DNA of 64,000 nt, from positions 151,460-215,459 of the forward strand of contig NZ_JAHLDM010000005.1 in NCBI RefSeq assembly GCF_018861295.1, in the 5' to 3' direction. The notes beneath the pieces are model-generated. The model was not told the origin of the DNA. It searched no databases and saw only the letters and a list, made by a program, of their open reading frames with translations. This document shows positions 1 through 8,352 of this stretch, in pieces. The translations under genes were made by a program, and so were the position numbers. Every line of letters begins with the position of its first letter. The first letter of the stretch is position 1. Source of the stretch: Clostridium_AD estertheticum_D (GTDB lineage Bacteria; Bacillota; Clostridia; Clostridiales; Clostridiaceae).

Positions 1-378
1 ATGTCAGTATTCGCGTATCTTAGTAATTTTAAAAAAAAGTTAAGTGAAAATATAGTCTTATTTATTAAAAGTAGAAGCGATGATAATACTAAAGTAAACT
101 TTATGAATAAAGATAAGGGAATACTCGTAACAAATGACTTTGAAGAAAACTATTTAGAATTCCATTCGATTGATGTTATAGTTTACTTTGCTGATAACGT
201 GAAATTTGACTATAAACAATTGTTTTTTTTATCAAGCAAAGTTGGAAGATTTGAGAATATACAAAGGGGCGAAGCTATATTTTTAGCTAATGCCCAAACT
301 GTTCAAATGGATAAAGCTAAAAGTATGGCTAGTAAATTTAATGAGAAAGCGTGGGAAAGAGGATTATTAAATATATAA
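1..378 (+). CDS. comFA: ComFA-like DNA-uptake helicase, C-terminal part only
   Basis: The reading frame is open at the window edge, so this is the 3' end of a longer gene and base 1 is probably only an internal Met codon. The 125 visible residues resemble the last part of the second RecA-like domain of ComFA, the ATP-dependent helicase that helps pull transforming DNA into the cytoplasm. The segment IDVIVYFADN followed by LFFLSSKVGR fits the family's strand and helicase motif VI region. The frame overlaps the next gene, comFC, by 28 bases, the usual comFA-comFC arrangement. The ATPase motifs lie outside the window, so assignment rests on this tail and on context. Confidence 0.7.
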   Translation: MSVFAYLSNFKKKLSENIVLFIKSRSDDNTKVNFMNKDKGILVTNDFEENYLEFHSIDVIVYFADNVKFDYKQLFFLSSKVGRFENIQRGEAIFLANAQTVQMDKAKSMASKFNEKAWERGLLNI

Positions 379-1031
379 AAAAGATACTTTACTGTTTAGT
401 TCAAGTTATATATTCTGGCGATGAATCATGCGTAATATGTAGCGGATATAGTGAAGAAAGTGAAGCGTTGTGCACTGTATGTAGAAAAAAACTAAGACGC
501 TCCGAGGAAAGCTTTTATATAGGCAGTAGTGAAGAAGAATACATTGCAAGGTCAGTGTTTTATTATTCGAGTATTGTTAAAGAACTAATTATTAGACTCA
601 AATATAAAAATGATTTTATATGTGGAGAAATTTTGGCTAAATATATGCTGGAATCTGTTAAAAATAATTATTTGGAGTTTGATTTAATATCTTATGTACC
701 TATGACTAAAAAAGCTCTAAAAAATAGAGGATATAATCAAAGTGAGTTTTTGGCAAAATACTTATCGCAATTTTTAAGTATACCAGTTATATGCGATTTG
801 GTTAAAACGGAAGATACTAAAGATCAAATAGGTCTAAGTGGAGATCAAAGGTGGGACAATATGAAAAAATGCTTTGAAATTAAAGAGAGCGAGTTTATAA
901 AAAATAAAAATATTTTACTTGTAGATGATGTTATAACCACTGGAGCTACAGCATTTCATTGCGCACATATGCTAAAAGAGAACGGAGCGAATAATATTTT
1001 TATATTGACTATAGCCAAAAGTAATGTATAA
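351..1031 (+). CDS. comFC: ComFC/GntX-type phosphoribosyltransferase-fold protein
   Basis: 226 residues starting at a GTG inside the end of comFA. The N-terminus has a zinc-ribbon pair, Cys27-x2-Cys30 and Cys41-x2-Cys44. The C-terminal half is a type I phosphoribosyltransferase domain with the PRPP-binding loop ILLVDDVITTGATA at about residues 188-201. The family is needed for late steps of natural transformation, although its exact chemistry is unsettled. Translation is probably coupled to comFA because of the overlap. No strong Shine-Dalgarno site precedes the GTG, so the exact start is less certain than the family. A structured RNA gene follows directly. Confidence 0.88.
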   Translation: MGKRIIKYIKKILYCLVQVIYSGDESCVICSGYSEESEALCTVCRKKLRRSEESFYIGSSEEEYIARSVFYYSSIVKELIIRLKYKNDFICGEILAKYMLESVKNNYLEFDLISYVPMTKKALKNRGYNQSEFLAKYLSQFLSIPVICDLVKTEDTKDQIGLSGDQRWDNMKKCFEIKESEFIKNKNILLVDDVITTGATAFHCAHMLKENGANNIFILTIAKSNV

Positions 1032-1035
1032 TACT

Positions 1036-1253
1036 GATTGTAGTAAGTTAGGTTTGTGGTTGAAAGTCGAGGCCAGTCGCAGGCAAAACGATCCACGTAA
1101 GTTAAACAAAGTTTAGTGAGCATGGTGCGGCTTAGAGGTTAGTCCTGCCGTTTTAACGAGCGAGAGTGTTAGTAGTGAGAAGGTAATTCTGGGTAGCAAA
1201 AGCTCCAGCAGGCGAGTGTGGGGGCAAAGACCAGGTCAACTAACTTACTATAT
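1036..1253 (+). ncRNA. raiA-motif structured noncoding RNA
   Basis: The roughly 220 bases between comFC and hpf are unusually GC-rich for this genome and contain no convincing ORF. The ends close into a perfect 10-bp helix: TAGTAAGTTA at 1041-1050 pairs with TAACTTACTA at 1241-1250. An intrinsic terminator follows at once. Position, size and folding match the raiA motif, a widespread clostridial RNA found upstream of raiA/hpf genes, reported to be abundant and to affect sporulation and aggregation. The assignment comes from closing stem, length and synteny; I could not run a covariance model. It is probably a separate transcript, not an hpf leader, because the terminator divides them. Confidence 0.82.
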
Positions 1254-1284
1254 AAAAACTCCTAATATTATATTAGGAGTTTTT
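1254..1284 (+). terminator. Intrinsic terminator after the raiA RNA
   Basis: A 13-14 bp hairpin, AAAAACTCCTAATA paired with TATTAGGAGTTTTT, ends in a T run. It lies one base after the closing helix of the raiA RNA. Confidence 0.9.
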
Positions 1285-1526
1285 ATATTTTTGTTCGTGT
1301 AAACGATTGAAGCACAAAAAACAATTATAGTAAATTAACAATTAACATAAAGAAATAGGGTAATAATTAGGAATATTAAGGGATTGTCACTTAAATTGCT
1401 TTAATATTACGTAAATTCTGAATTTATGGTTGCTATTTAGCATTAAGTGTAATAGAATTGAGATACAAAACATATAGCATGATTAAATATAAAACGTTAT
1501 GTGGATATTAGAAAGGGGTTGTACGT
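1285..1526 (+). other. Intergenic region upstream of hpf
   Basis: This AT-rich stretch should carry the hpf promoter, but I could not pick -35 and -10 boxes with confidence. A sequence close to the CcpA cre consensus, TGTAAACGATTGAA, sits at 1298-1311 with one mismatch in the final conserved CW pair. The ribosome binding site AAGGGG precedes the hpf ATG. Confidence 0.35.
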
Positions 1527-2078
1527 ATGAAAATTAAAGTGATAGGAAAAAACATGGAAGTAACAGAAGCATTAAGAAATATGATAGACAAGAAAGTATC
1601 TAGATTAGATAAGTATTTTAATCCGGATGTGGAAGCTCAGACAACCATGAGTGTCCATAAGAACAGACATACTATAGAAATTACAATACCTTTTAATGGA
1701 GTTGTTTTGAGATCAGAAGAAGTAAATGATGATATGTATACGTCATTAGATCTTGTTGTTGACAAATTAGAGAGACAAATTAGAAAAAATAAAACGAAAT
1801 TAGAAAAAAGAAACAAAGGAACATCCCTTAAATTTCAGGGTATACCTCAATATGATAATAGTGAAGATAATGGTCTAGAACCTAAAATAGTAAAAACAAA
1901 GAAATTTGCATTTAAACCAATGTCTGCAGAAGAAGCAGTGCTTCAAATGGAGTTAGTTGGACATAGTTTCTTTGTATATATGAGTGATGGTAGTACAGAA
2001 GTAAATGGTAATTCAGAAGTGAATGTAGTATATAAAAGAAAAGATGGAAATTATGGGTTGATAGAACCACAGTTTTAA
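1527..2078 (+). CDS. hpf: Long-form ribosome hibernation promoting factor
   Basis: 183 residues. The N-terminal domain (about 1-100) has the RaiA/YfiA fold sequence with a basic RQIRKNKTKLEKR helix that lies in the mRNA/tRNA channel of the 30S subunit. An acidic linker follows, and then the C-terminal domain (about 125-183) that dimerises in long HPF and joins two 70S ribosomes into inactive 100S particles. FKPMSAEEAVLQMELVGH and the VVYKRKDGNYGLI tail are typical of that domain. The gene is monocistronic, with its own start site after AAAGGGG and a terminator immediately downstream. It acts in the cytoplasm during stationary phase or starvation. Confidence 0.95.
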   Translation: MKIKVIGKNMEVTEALRNMIDKKVSRLDKYFNPDVEAQTTMSVHKNRHTIEITIPFNGVVLRSEEVNDDMYTSLDLVVDKLERQIRKNKTKLEKRNKGTSLKFQGIPQYDNSEDNGLEPKIVKTKKFAFKPMSAEEAVLQMELVGHSFFVYMSDGSTEVNGNSEVNVVYKRKDGNYGLIEPQF

Positions 2079-2083
2079 AATTT

Positions 2084-2122
2084 AAAGGATTAAAGTAATC
2101 ATGTTTACTTTAATCCTTTTTT
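2084..2122 (+). terminator. Intrinsic terminator of hpf
   Basis: A perfect 15-bp stem, AAAGGATTAAAGTAA paired with TTACTTTAATCCTTT, with a 6-base loop and a run of six T. Confidence 0.92.
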
Positions 2123-2192
2123 AGCTTTAACTTTAAAAGTTAAAATTAAAATTAAAAATAAAAAATTAATAGAAAGTATACAATTGTATAAG

Positions 2193-2221
2193 TTGAATAG
2201 AATTAAATTAAGTGTTATACT
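2193..2221 (+). promoter_or_regulatory. Probable sigma-A promoter of secA
   Basis: TTGAAT and TATACT separated by exactly 17 bases, about 50 bases upstream of the secA start. Predicted from consensus only. Confidence 0.55.
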
Positions 2222-2273
2222 TTACAAGTGTATATTTTGGAAGTATTAAAAAGAATAGTGAGGATGAAAAAAT

Positions 2274-4772
2274 ATGAGTTTAATTAAAAAATTATTTGGT
2301 AGTTATAGTGATAGAGAAATAAAAAGAATAACTTCAACAGTAGATAAAATAGAAGCATTAGATTCAATGATGACTAACTTAAGTGATGAAGAACTTAAAG
2401 CGAAAACAGAAGAATTTAAGACTAGTTTAAGTAATGGAAAGACATTAGAAGATATTTTGCCTGAAGCATTTGCAGTAGTTAGGGAAGCTTCATGGAGAGT
2501 TCTTAAAATGAAGCATTTTAGAGTGCAACTAATTGGTGGAATAATACTTCACCAAGGAAGAATAACAGAAATGAAAACTGGTGAAGGAAAGACTCTTGTG
2601 GCTACGCTTCCATCATATTTGAATGCCCTAGAAGGAAAAGGTGTTCACGTAATTACAGTTAATGATTATCTTGCAAAAAGAGATAAAGAAGAGATGGGTA
2701 GAATACATGAGTTTTTGGGTCTTACAGTGGGCGTAATTATTCATGATATAGATCAAAATCAAAGGCAAGCGGCTTATAATGCAGATATAACATATGGCAC
2801 AAATAATGAATTCGGATTTGATTATCTAAGAGATAATATGGTTGTTTATAAAGAAGAAAGAGTTCAAAGGAAATTAAACTTTGTAATAGTGGATGAGGTT
2901 GACTCTATATTAATAGATGAAGCTAGAACACCACTTATAATATCTGGAGAAGGAGAAAAATCTACAGACTTTTATAAAGTGGCAGATCATTTTGTAAAGA
3001 CATTAGTAAAAGAAGAAGATTACACTATAGATGAAAAAGCCAGTGCTGTTATAATGTCTGATGAAGGTATAGATAAGGCTGAAAAGTTTTTCAGTTTAGA
3101 TAACTATGCTGACGCAGCAAACATGAATATACAGCATCACGTAGTTCAAGCTTTGAAAGCAAACTATATTATGAGAAAAGATAAAGATTATATGGAAAAA
3201 GATGGAGAAGTAGTTATTGTAGATGAATTTACTGGAAGACTTATGGAAGGTAGAAGATATAGTGATGGACTTCACCAAGCGATTGAAGCAAAAGAGGGCG
3301 TAAAAATCGAGAAAGAGTCAAAAACTCTTGCAACAATTACTTTTCAAAACTATTTTAGAATGTATTCTAAAATAGCAGGTATGACTGGTACTGCGCTTAC
3401 AGAAGAAAATGAGTTTAGAGAAATATATGGACTTGATGTACTAGTAATACCTACAAATAAGCCTTTAGCAAGAATCGATAATGCAGATTTAGTTTTTAAG
3501 ACTGTAAGAGGAAAGTATAAGGCTATAATAGATGAAATAGTTGAAACTCATAAGATAAATCAACCTGTACTTGTAGGTACTGTAAGTATAGAAAAATCAG
3601 AATTATTATCTGAGATGCTTAAGAGAAAAGGGGTTCCTCATCAAGTACTTAATGCTAAATACCATGAAAAAGAAGCGGAAATAATAGCTCATGCAGGGTC
3701 ACTTGGTATGGTTACTATAGCAACTAATATGGCAGGGCGTGGTACGGACATTAAACTTTTCGATGGCGTTATTGAAGTTGGTGGACTTAAGATAATTGGA
3801 ACTGAAAGACATGAATCTAGGCGTATTGATAATCAACTTAGAGGTCGTGCTGGTCGTCAAGGAGATCCAGGAAGTACAAGATTTTACATATCACTAGAAG
3901 ATGACTTGATGAGAATATTTGGTTCAGAAAGACTTCAGGGTGTTGTAGGAAAATTAGGATTAACTGATGAAGATGCTATTGAAAGCAAAATGGTAAGTGG
4001 GGCTATAGAAAGCGCTCAAAAGAAGGTTGAAGGAAATAACTTTGATATAAGAAAAAATGTTGTTCAATATGATGATGTAATGAACCAACAGAGAGAAATA
4101 ATTTATAAACAAAGAACGGAAGTTCTTCAAGGTGAAGATACTAAAGAGCAAATTGAAGATATGATAAAAGATATTATTTTTACCACAGTTGATTCGCATA
4201 TTACTGATGTTGAAGAAGAACTTGATGAAGAACTTGCAAAATTAATTAGCTATTTTGAGGAAATATTTCTTCCAAAAGATATGGTTACAGTAGATGAACT
4301 TGGTAAATTAACTAATGAAGAAATCAAGGAAAAACTCTTAGAAATTGCTCAGAGAATTTATACTCAAAGGGGAGAAGATTTTGCTGATGAACAAATAAGA
4401 GAAGTTGAAAGAGTTATTCTTTTAAGAGTAGTAGATAGTAAATGGATGGATCATATTGATGATATGGAACATTTAAAGCAAGGTATTGGACTTAGAGCTT
4501 ATAAGCAGCAAGATCCAACACAAGCGTACCAAATGGAAGGTAGCGACATGTTTGCTGAAATGATATATAACATAAAGACAGAAACTATTAAATACTTATT
4601 CCATGTTCAAATAGAAAGAGCACCAGAGAGAGAAATGGTTGCACAAATAACATCAACTAATCATGATGATTCTGTTAAACAAGAACCAACTATAAAAGAA
4701 TCTAAAACAGGAAGAAATGATGAATGTCCTTGTGGTTCAGGAAAAAAATATAAAAACTGTTGTGGCAGATAA
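2274..4772 (+). CDS. secA: Preprotein translocase ATPase SecA
   Basis: 832 residues, full length. The ATPase drives export of unfolded preproteins through SecYEG at the cytoplasmic membrane. The Walker A loop TGEGKT lies near residue 102-107, and the Walker B/DEAD region reads VDEVDSILIDEARTP. The second nucleotide-binding fold ends in TERHESRRIDNQLRGRAGRQG. The extreme C-terminus carries the SEC-C zinc motif CPCGSGKKYKNCC that binds SecB or ribosomes. The start is an ATG 8 bases after GTGAGGATG. It lies between its own promoter and a strong terminator, so it is probably transcribed alone. A second secA2-like copy is not seen here. Confidence 0.98.
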   Translation: MSLIKKLFGSYSDREIKRITSTVDKIEALDSMMTNLSDEELKAKTEEFKTSLSNGKTLEDILPEAFAVVREASWRVLKMKHFRVQLIGGIILHQGRITEMKTGEGKTLVATLPSYLNALEGKGVHVITVNDYLAKRDKEEMGRIHEFLGLTVGVIIHDIDQNQRQAAYNADITYGTNNEFGFDYLRDNMVVYKEERVQRKLNFVIVDEVDSILIDEARTPLIISGEGEKSTDFYKVADHFVKTLVKEEDYTIDEKASAVIMSDEGIDKAEKFFSLDNYADAANMNIQHHVVQALKANYIMRKDKDYMEKDGEVVIVDEFTGRLMEGRRYSDGLHQAIEAKEGVKIEKESKTLATITFQNYFRMYSKIAGMTGTALTEENEFREIYGLDVLVIPTNKPLARIDNADLVFKTVRGKYKAIIDEIVETHKINQPVLVGTVSIEKSELLSEMLKRKGVPHQVLNAKYHEKEAEIIAHAGSLGMVTIATNMAGRGTDIKLFDGVIEVGGLKIIGTERHESRRIDNQLRGRAGRQGDPGSTRFYISLEDDLMRIFGSERLQGVVGKLGLTDEDAIESKMVSGAIESAQKKVEGNNFDIRKNVVQYDDVMNQQREIIYKQRTEVLQGEDTKEQIEDMIKDIIFTTVDSHITDVEEELDEELAKLISYFEEIFLPKDMVTVDELGKLTNEEIKEKLLEIAQRIYTQRGEDFADEQIREVERVILLRVVDSKWMDHIDDMEHLKQGIGLRAYKQQDPTQAYQMEGSDMFAEMIYNIKTETIKYLFHVQIERAPEREMVAQITSTNHDDSVKQEPTIKESKTGRNDECPCGSGKKYKNCCGR

Positions 4773-4803
4773 TAGTTATAACACGATGATTTAATTAGAA
4801 GTT

Positions 4804-4842
4804 AAAAAAGAGGCATACAATTTACGTTGCATGCCTCTTTTT
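4804..4842 (+). terminator. Intrinsic terminator of secA
   Basis: A 12-bp stem, AAAAAGAGGCAT with ATGCCTCTTTTT, ending in a T run 30 bases after the secA stop codon. Confidence 0.92.
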
Positions 4843-4866
4843 AATATAATAAAAGAGGTGTTAATA

Positions 4867-5974
4867 TTGGTAATATTAGTTGAAGAAATATTAGGTGATT
4901 TAAACATATTAAAGGGCAATGTCGAAGAAATAAGGGTGTCTCTTTGACGTAACATCTATGGAAAAAGAGCTAAAAGAATACGAATTTAAAATGCAGGAAC
5001 CCAGTTTTTGGGAAGATATTACAAAAGCTCAACAAATTACTAAGTTAGCTAAGGGAATTAAGGATAGAATTGATAGATTTAATCTATTGATTAGTAAGAT
5101 AGAAGACTTAGAAATGTTAACGCAGTTAAGCTCTGATGAAGAAGATGATTCCTCTTTAGAAGAAATAAAAGTTGAACTTAAAGATTTAGCCCATATTGCT
5201 GATCAGTTTAGGTTAGAAATTTTATTGTCTGGAAAATATGATAAAAATAATGCTATTTTAACACTTCATACCGGTGCAGGCGGAAGTGATGCTCAAGATT
5301 GGACAGAAATGCTTTATAGAATGTACTCAAGATGGTGCGAAAAAAAAGGATATAAAGTTGAAGTTTTAGATTATCAAGCATCGGATGAGGCAGGCATTAA
5401 AGCAGTCACATTAAAAATAACGGGAGAGTATGCCTACGGATATTTAATGGCTGAAAAGGGCGTGCACAGACTAGTAAGAATTTCGCCTTTTAATGCAAAT
5501 GGCAAGAGGCAAACTTCATTTGCATCTTGTGAAGTGCTTCCTGAACTTACTGAGGATCAAGATATTGATATAAAGCCTGATGACCTTAGAATAGACACAT
5601 ATAGGTCCGGAGGTGCAGGAGGTCAACATGTAAACAAAACTGACTCAGCTATAAGGATTACGCATATTCCTACGGGTATTGTAGTGCAATGTCAGAATGA
5701 GCGAAGCCAGCATAGCAATAGACAAACTGCAATGAAGATGCTTATGGCAAAACTCTTGATTTTAAAGGAAAGAGAGAAAAAGGATAGGATAGAAGACTTA
5801 GCCGGAGACTTGAAAGAGAATGGTTGGGGAAGTCAAATTAGATCATATGTTTTTCATCCATATAGTATGGTTAAGGATCATAGAACTAATATAGAAGTAG
5901 GAAATGTAGATGCAGTTATGGATGGCGATATTGATGTTTTTATTGAAGAGTATTTAAGACAAAGTAATAAATAA
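4867..5974 (+). CDS. prfB: Peptide chain release factor 2, with programmed +1 frameshift
   Basis: RF2 releases peptides at UGA and UAA codons. The gene is read in two frames. It starts at TTG 4867 after AAGAGGTG and runs 26 codons to CTT at 4942, followed by an in-frame TGA at 4945-4947. A Shine-Dalgarno-like AGGGTG precedes the CTTTGAC slippery site, and reading resumes at GAC 4946, giving 368 residues in total. The shifted frame has the RF2 codon-recognition tripeptide SPF in RISPFNANGK and the catalytic GGQ in SGGAGGQHVNKT. The arrangement is the classic autoregulatory device: scarce RF2 lets ribosomes slip and make more. It follows the secA terminator, so it likely has its own promoter. 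Confidence 0.95.
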
Positions 5975-6007
5975 CATATTTTCGATGGATAATAGAAAAA
6001 GATAGTT

Positions 6008-6058
6008 ATAAAAGAAAAGCAGTAGAATATTTAAAATATTCTACTGCTTTTCTTTTAT
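6008..6058 (+). terminator. Intrinsic terminator of prfB
   Basis: A very long stem (AAAAGCAGTAGAATATT paired with AATATTCTACTGCTTTT, extended by A/T pairs) flanked by A and T runs, so it could work in both directions. Confidence 0.9.
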
Positions 6059-6083
6059 ATAGGAAACTATATTTTTGTATTAT

Positions 6084-6122
6084 AAAAGGTTGTGTCAAAA
6101 TAATTTGATTCAACCTTTTTTT
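6084..6122. terminator. Second hairpin between convergent prfB and the TetR gene
   Basis: AAAAGGTTG pairs with CAACCTTTT around a 17-base loop, with a T run on the + strand and an A/T-rich tail on the other. It probably ends transcription of the - strand TetR gene and backs up the prfB terminator. Confidence 0.7.
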
Positions 6123-6141
6123 ATCTATAAAGTGTTTATGT

Positions 6142-6711
6142 TTATAGGCATGAAATAGTATATCTAGTTAGAGCGCCTAACATACTTCCTTCGACTACCT
6201 CGTTTAATTTATTTACCATTACCTTTGGAGGTTCCTTCATACTATTTTTTATCCACTGTACTGTTATACCTACAAAAGCATGAGTGTAAAAATCTGCAAT
6301 AAAACTTTTATCAGTAGTTGAAACTTTTATGCCAGAGGAAACATCGTTTACTACTCCCATAATAAGATCATAGGTTTCTTTAAAAAGATACCCATCAAAT
6401 GCATTTTGACCAGGAGTATTAAGAGCATTAGTATAAAAGGATTTATTGTTCATTAAATATGTTAAAGTTTTATACATGGCATCAGTCCAATGTTCATAGT
6501 TTGTGCCACCGGCTAAGTTTTCTATGGCTTCAGTATAATAAATCCAGTTTACAAGATCGAATTTATCTTTGAAATGATAATAAAAGGTTTGTCTGTTAAC
6601 GCCACAATTATCTGCAATTTGACGAATTGAAATTTTTGCGAGTGGTATTGTCTCCATTAATTTCTTAATTGATAGAGCAAGAGCTTTTTTAGTTATTTGG
6701 GATCCCGACAT
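6142..6711 (-). CDS. TetR/AcrR family transcriptional regulator (DhaS-like)
   Basis: About 189 residues. The N-terminal TetR helix-turn-helix reads ISIRQIADNCGVNRQTFYYHF. The C-terminal ligand domain resembles the TetR subgroup that includes DhaS, the regulator of dihydroxyacetone kinase operons, but no dha genes are nearby and the ligand is unknown. I chose ATG 6711 over the GTG at 6720 because AGGTG sits 6 bases before 6711 and overlaps the GTG. A consensus promoter lies upstream. It is divergent from the secreted-protein gene at 7059, which is its most likely neighbour target apart from itself. Confidence 0.85.
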   Translation of the reverse strand: MSGSQITKKALALSIKKLMETIPLAKISIRQIADNCGVNRQTFYYHFKDKFDLVNWIYYTEAIENLAGGTNYEHWTDAMYKTLTYLMNNKSFYTNALNTPGQNAFDGYLFKETYDLIMGVVNDVSSGIKVSTTDKSFIADFYTHAFVGITVQWIKNSMKEPPKVMVNKLNEVVEGSMLGALTRYTISCL

Positions 6712-6775
6712 TAGTATCACCTACAAACATATGAATTAATAAAAGCAAATAATAATATTAACTTTTACTAACTTT

Positions 6776-6804
6776 ATTATAACAAAAGGAATACGTGCAT
6801 TCAA
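6776..6804 (-). promoter_or_regulatory. Sigma-A promoter of the TetR gene
   Basis: On the - strand, TTGAAT and a perfect TATAAT are separated by 17 bases, with the -10 box about 65 bases from the gene start. The rest of the 6805-7058 divergent region is AT-rich and I see no clear operator in it. Confidence 0.65.
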
Positions 6805-7058
6805 GAAAAAAGATAAGTACATGTTTTTAGACTATTGATATGCTATTTTGATATCATTTACATAATAAACAATAATTTATTTTTCGACAAAAATTGTTTT
6901 AAATTAAATTTGTAAAAATAAAATTAGATAACAATGTAAAAAATAAATGAAAATATTTACTTTTAACATTAATATAAGAAAAAATGAATAAAATGTTGAA
7001 ATATATATAAATGTGGTATATAGTGAAATTATTAAAAAAATTTAGGGAGGTACAATAC

Positions 7059-8252
7059 ATGACAAAATTAAAATCAAGGGTTTATTCCTTTATAGTGAGC
7101 ATATCTATGTTAGTTTTTATATTACCAACTTCTGCGGTGAGCGCTCAAACACTACAAGCAAAAACACTTTCAGATGCATTAACAAAGACAAGTATGGCAA
7201 CATCATCGGAAAGTAATGGAAAACTAAGTCTTAAATTAAATGGTGAAGGACTTTCAAAAAGTGAACAACAACAATTTACACAAGTAAGTAAAATGTTGAA
7301 TAATTTACAAGTAGTTTTCAATTCGAAAACAGCTGCAAGCAAAGATGGTAAAGTCTCGAAACAATATATTAAAACAATAGCAAATGTAGGAGGAACTCCT
7401 TACAACGGTGAGGTATGGAGTGACATGAACGTAAATGGTAAAAATGTCGTAGCCAAGGAAATTGTAAAATCACCACAATTATTTAAAATGATTTCTCAAT
7501 CTAAAAACATAAATAAATACATGATTATGGATTTCCCTCAAGGAGAAAATGGTAGTATTGATTTTAAGAAAATGATGAGTGGAAACAAGGAATTACAAAA
7601 ATTGATTTTAACTATTACTCAAAAGTATTCATCACAATTAAATTTAAAAGGTGTTGTAACTAAGGATGGTAATGTATATAAAGTTAAAATTGATGATGCT
7701 AAGTTCAAAGAAATTATAAGAAAAGTAGTTAACATAACTGCAGAAAATAAAGAAATACAGGGTCTTATAAAAAATTATGTGGTTACATCAATGAAGAATA
7801 GTGGAGCGTCAACTAAAGATATTAACAATACAAAAATTCAAATGGAACAGATGTTTACTAAACTTCAATCACAAAAGTTCTTAGATGCATTTAATAAAAA
7901 CATGGACAAACTTGATAATATTAAGATACTTGGAAATAAAGGAATTGAAATTGCATATACAATAGATAAAAATGGATATGTAATAGGTACAAAAGGTAAC
8001 ATAGAAATTGTTATAGATGCAGCGAAGTTAGAGAAAGCCTTTGGTAAATCAACAGGTCAAAGTGCATTGAAGGGTATATATACAGCAGATATAAAATTTG
8101 AAGTAAATAACAAAAATATTAATAAAAAGGTTAATGTTAAGTTACCAAAAATCACTGCGAAAAATTCATTTAATTATACTGAACTAATTAATGGTACACA
8201 ACAAACACAAAAAGTAGAAGCACCTAATGAAGTTATAAAAAGTTCTAAATAG
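7059..8252 (+). CDS. Secreted protein of unknown function (DUF6612-like)
   Basis: 397 residues starting at ATG 7059, chosen because TAGGGAGG lies 7 bases upstream; an in-frame ATG at 7011 has no binding site. A Sec signal peptide (basic MTKLKSR, hydrophobic core, cleavage expected near AVSA-QT) has no lipobox cysteine, so the product should be released or wall-associated. The mature part is lysine-rich and mixed alpha/beta, with repeated KDGNVYKVKIDD-like strands, similar to secreted clostridial proteins of the DUF6612 type that resemble LolA/LppX lipid carriers. That similarity is from memory and uncertain. It is monocistronic, ending at a strong terminator, and divergent from a TetR regulator. 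Confidence 0.7.
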   Translation: MTKLKSRVYSFIVSISMLVFILPTSAVSAQTLQAKTLSDALTKTSMATSSESNGKLSLKLNGEGLSKSEQQQFTQVSKMLNNLQVVFNSKTAASKDGKVSKQYIKTIANVGGTPYNGEVWSDMNVNGKNVVAKEIVKSPQLFKMISQSKNINKYMIMDFPQGENGSIDFKKMMSGNKELQKLILTITQKYSSQLNLKGVVTKDGNVYKVKIDDAKFKEIIRKVVNITAENKEIQGLIKNYVVTSMKNSGASTKDINNTKIQMEQMFTKLQSQKFLDAFNKNMDKLDNIKILGNKGIEIAYTIDKNGYVIGTKGNIEIVIDAAKLEKAFGKSTGQSALKGIYTADIKFEVNNKNINKKVNVKLPKITAKNSFNYTELINGTQQTQKVEAPNEVIKSSK

Positions 8253-8277
8253 TTGTAATGAAACCAAGTTTAAAAGG

Positions 8278-8334
8278 AAATGCAAATAAAAATCGTCTCA
8301 CTTTTTAAAAGTGAGACGATTTTTATTTGCATTT
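8278..8334. terminator. Bidirectional terminator between convergent genes
   Basis: A near-perfect 26-bp hairpin centred on ATCGTCTCACTTT / AAAGTGAGACGAT, with A and T runs on both sides. It serves the secreted-protein gene and the convergent proS. Confidence 0.93.
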
Positions 8335-8352
8335 TAAATTTAAGCATTGGAT

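Noticed and set aside
1..378. Truncated comFA as a pseudogene
   Set aside because: The frame is simply cut by the window edge and reads cleanly into comFC overlap.
4867..4947. In-frame TGA early in prfB as a broken gene
   Set aside because: The CTTTGAC slippery site, AGGGTG stimulator and correct +1 continuation show programmed frameshifting.
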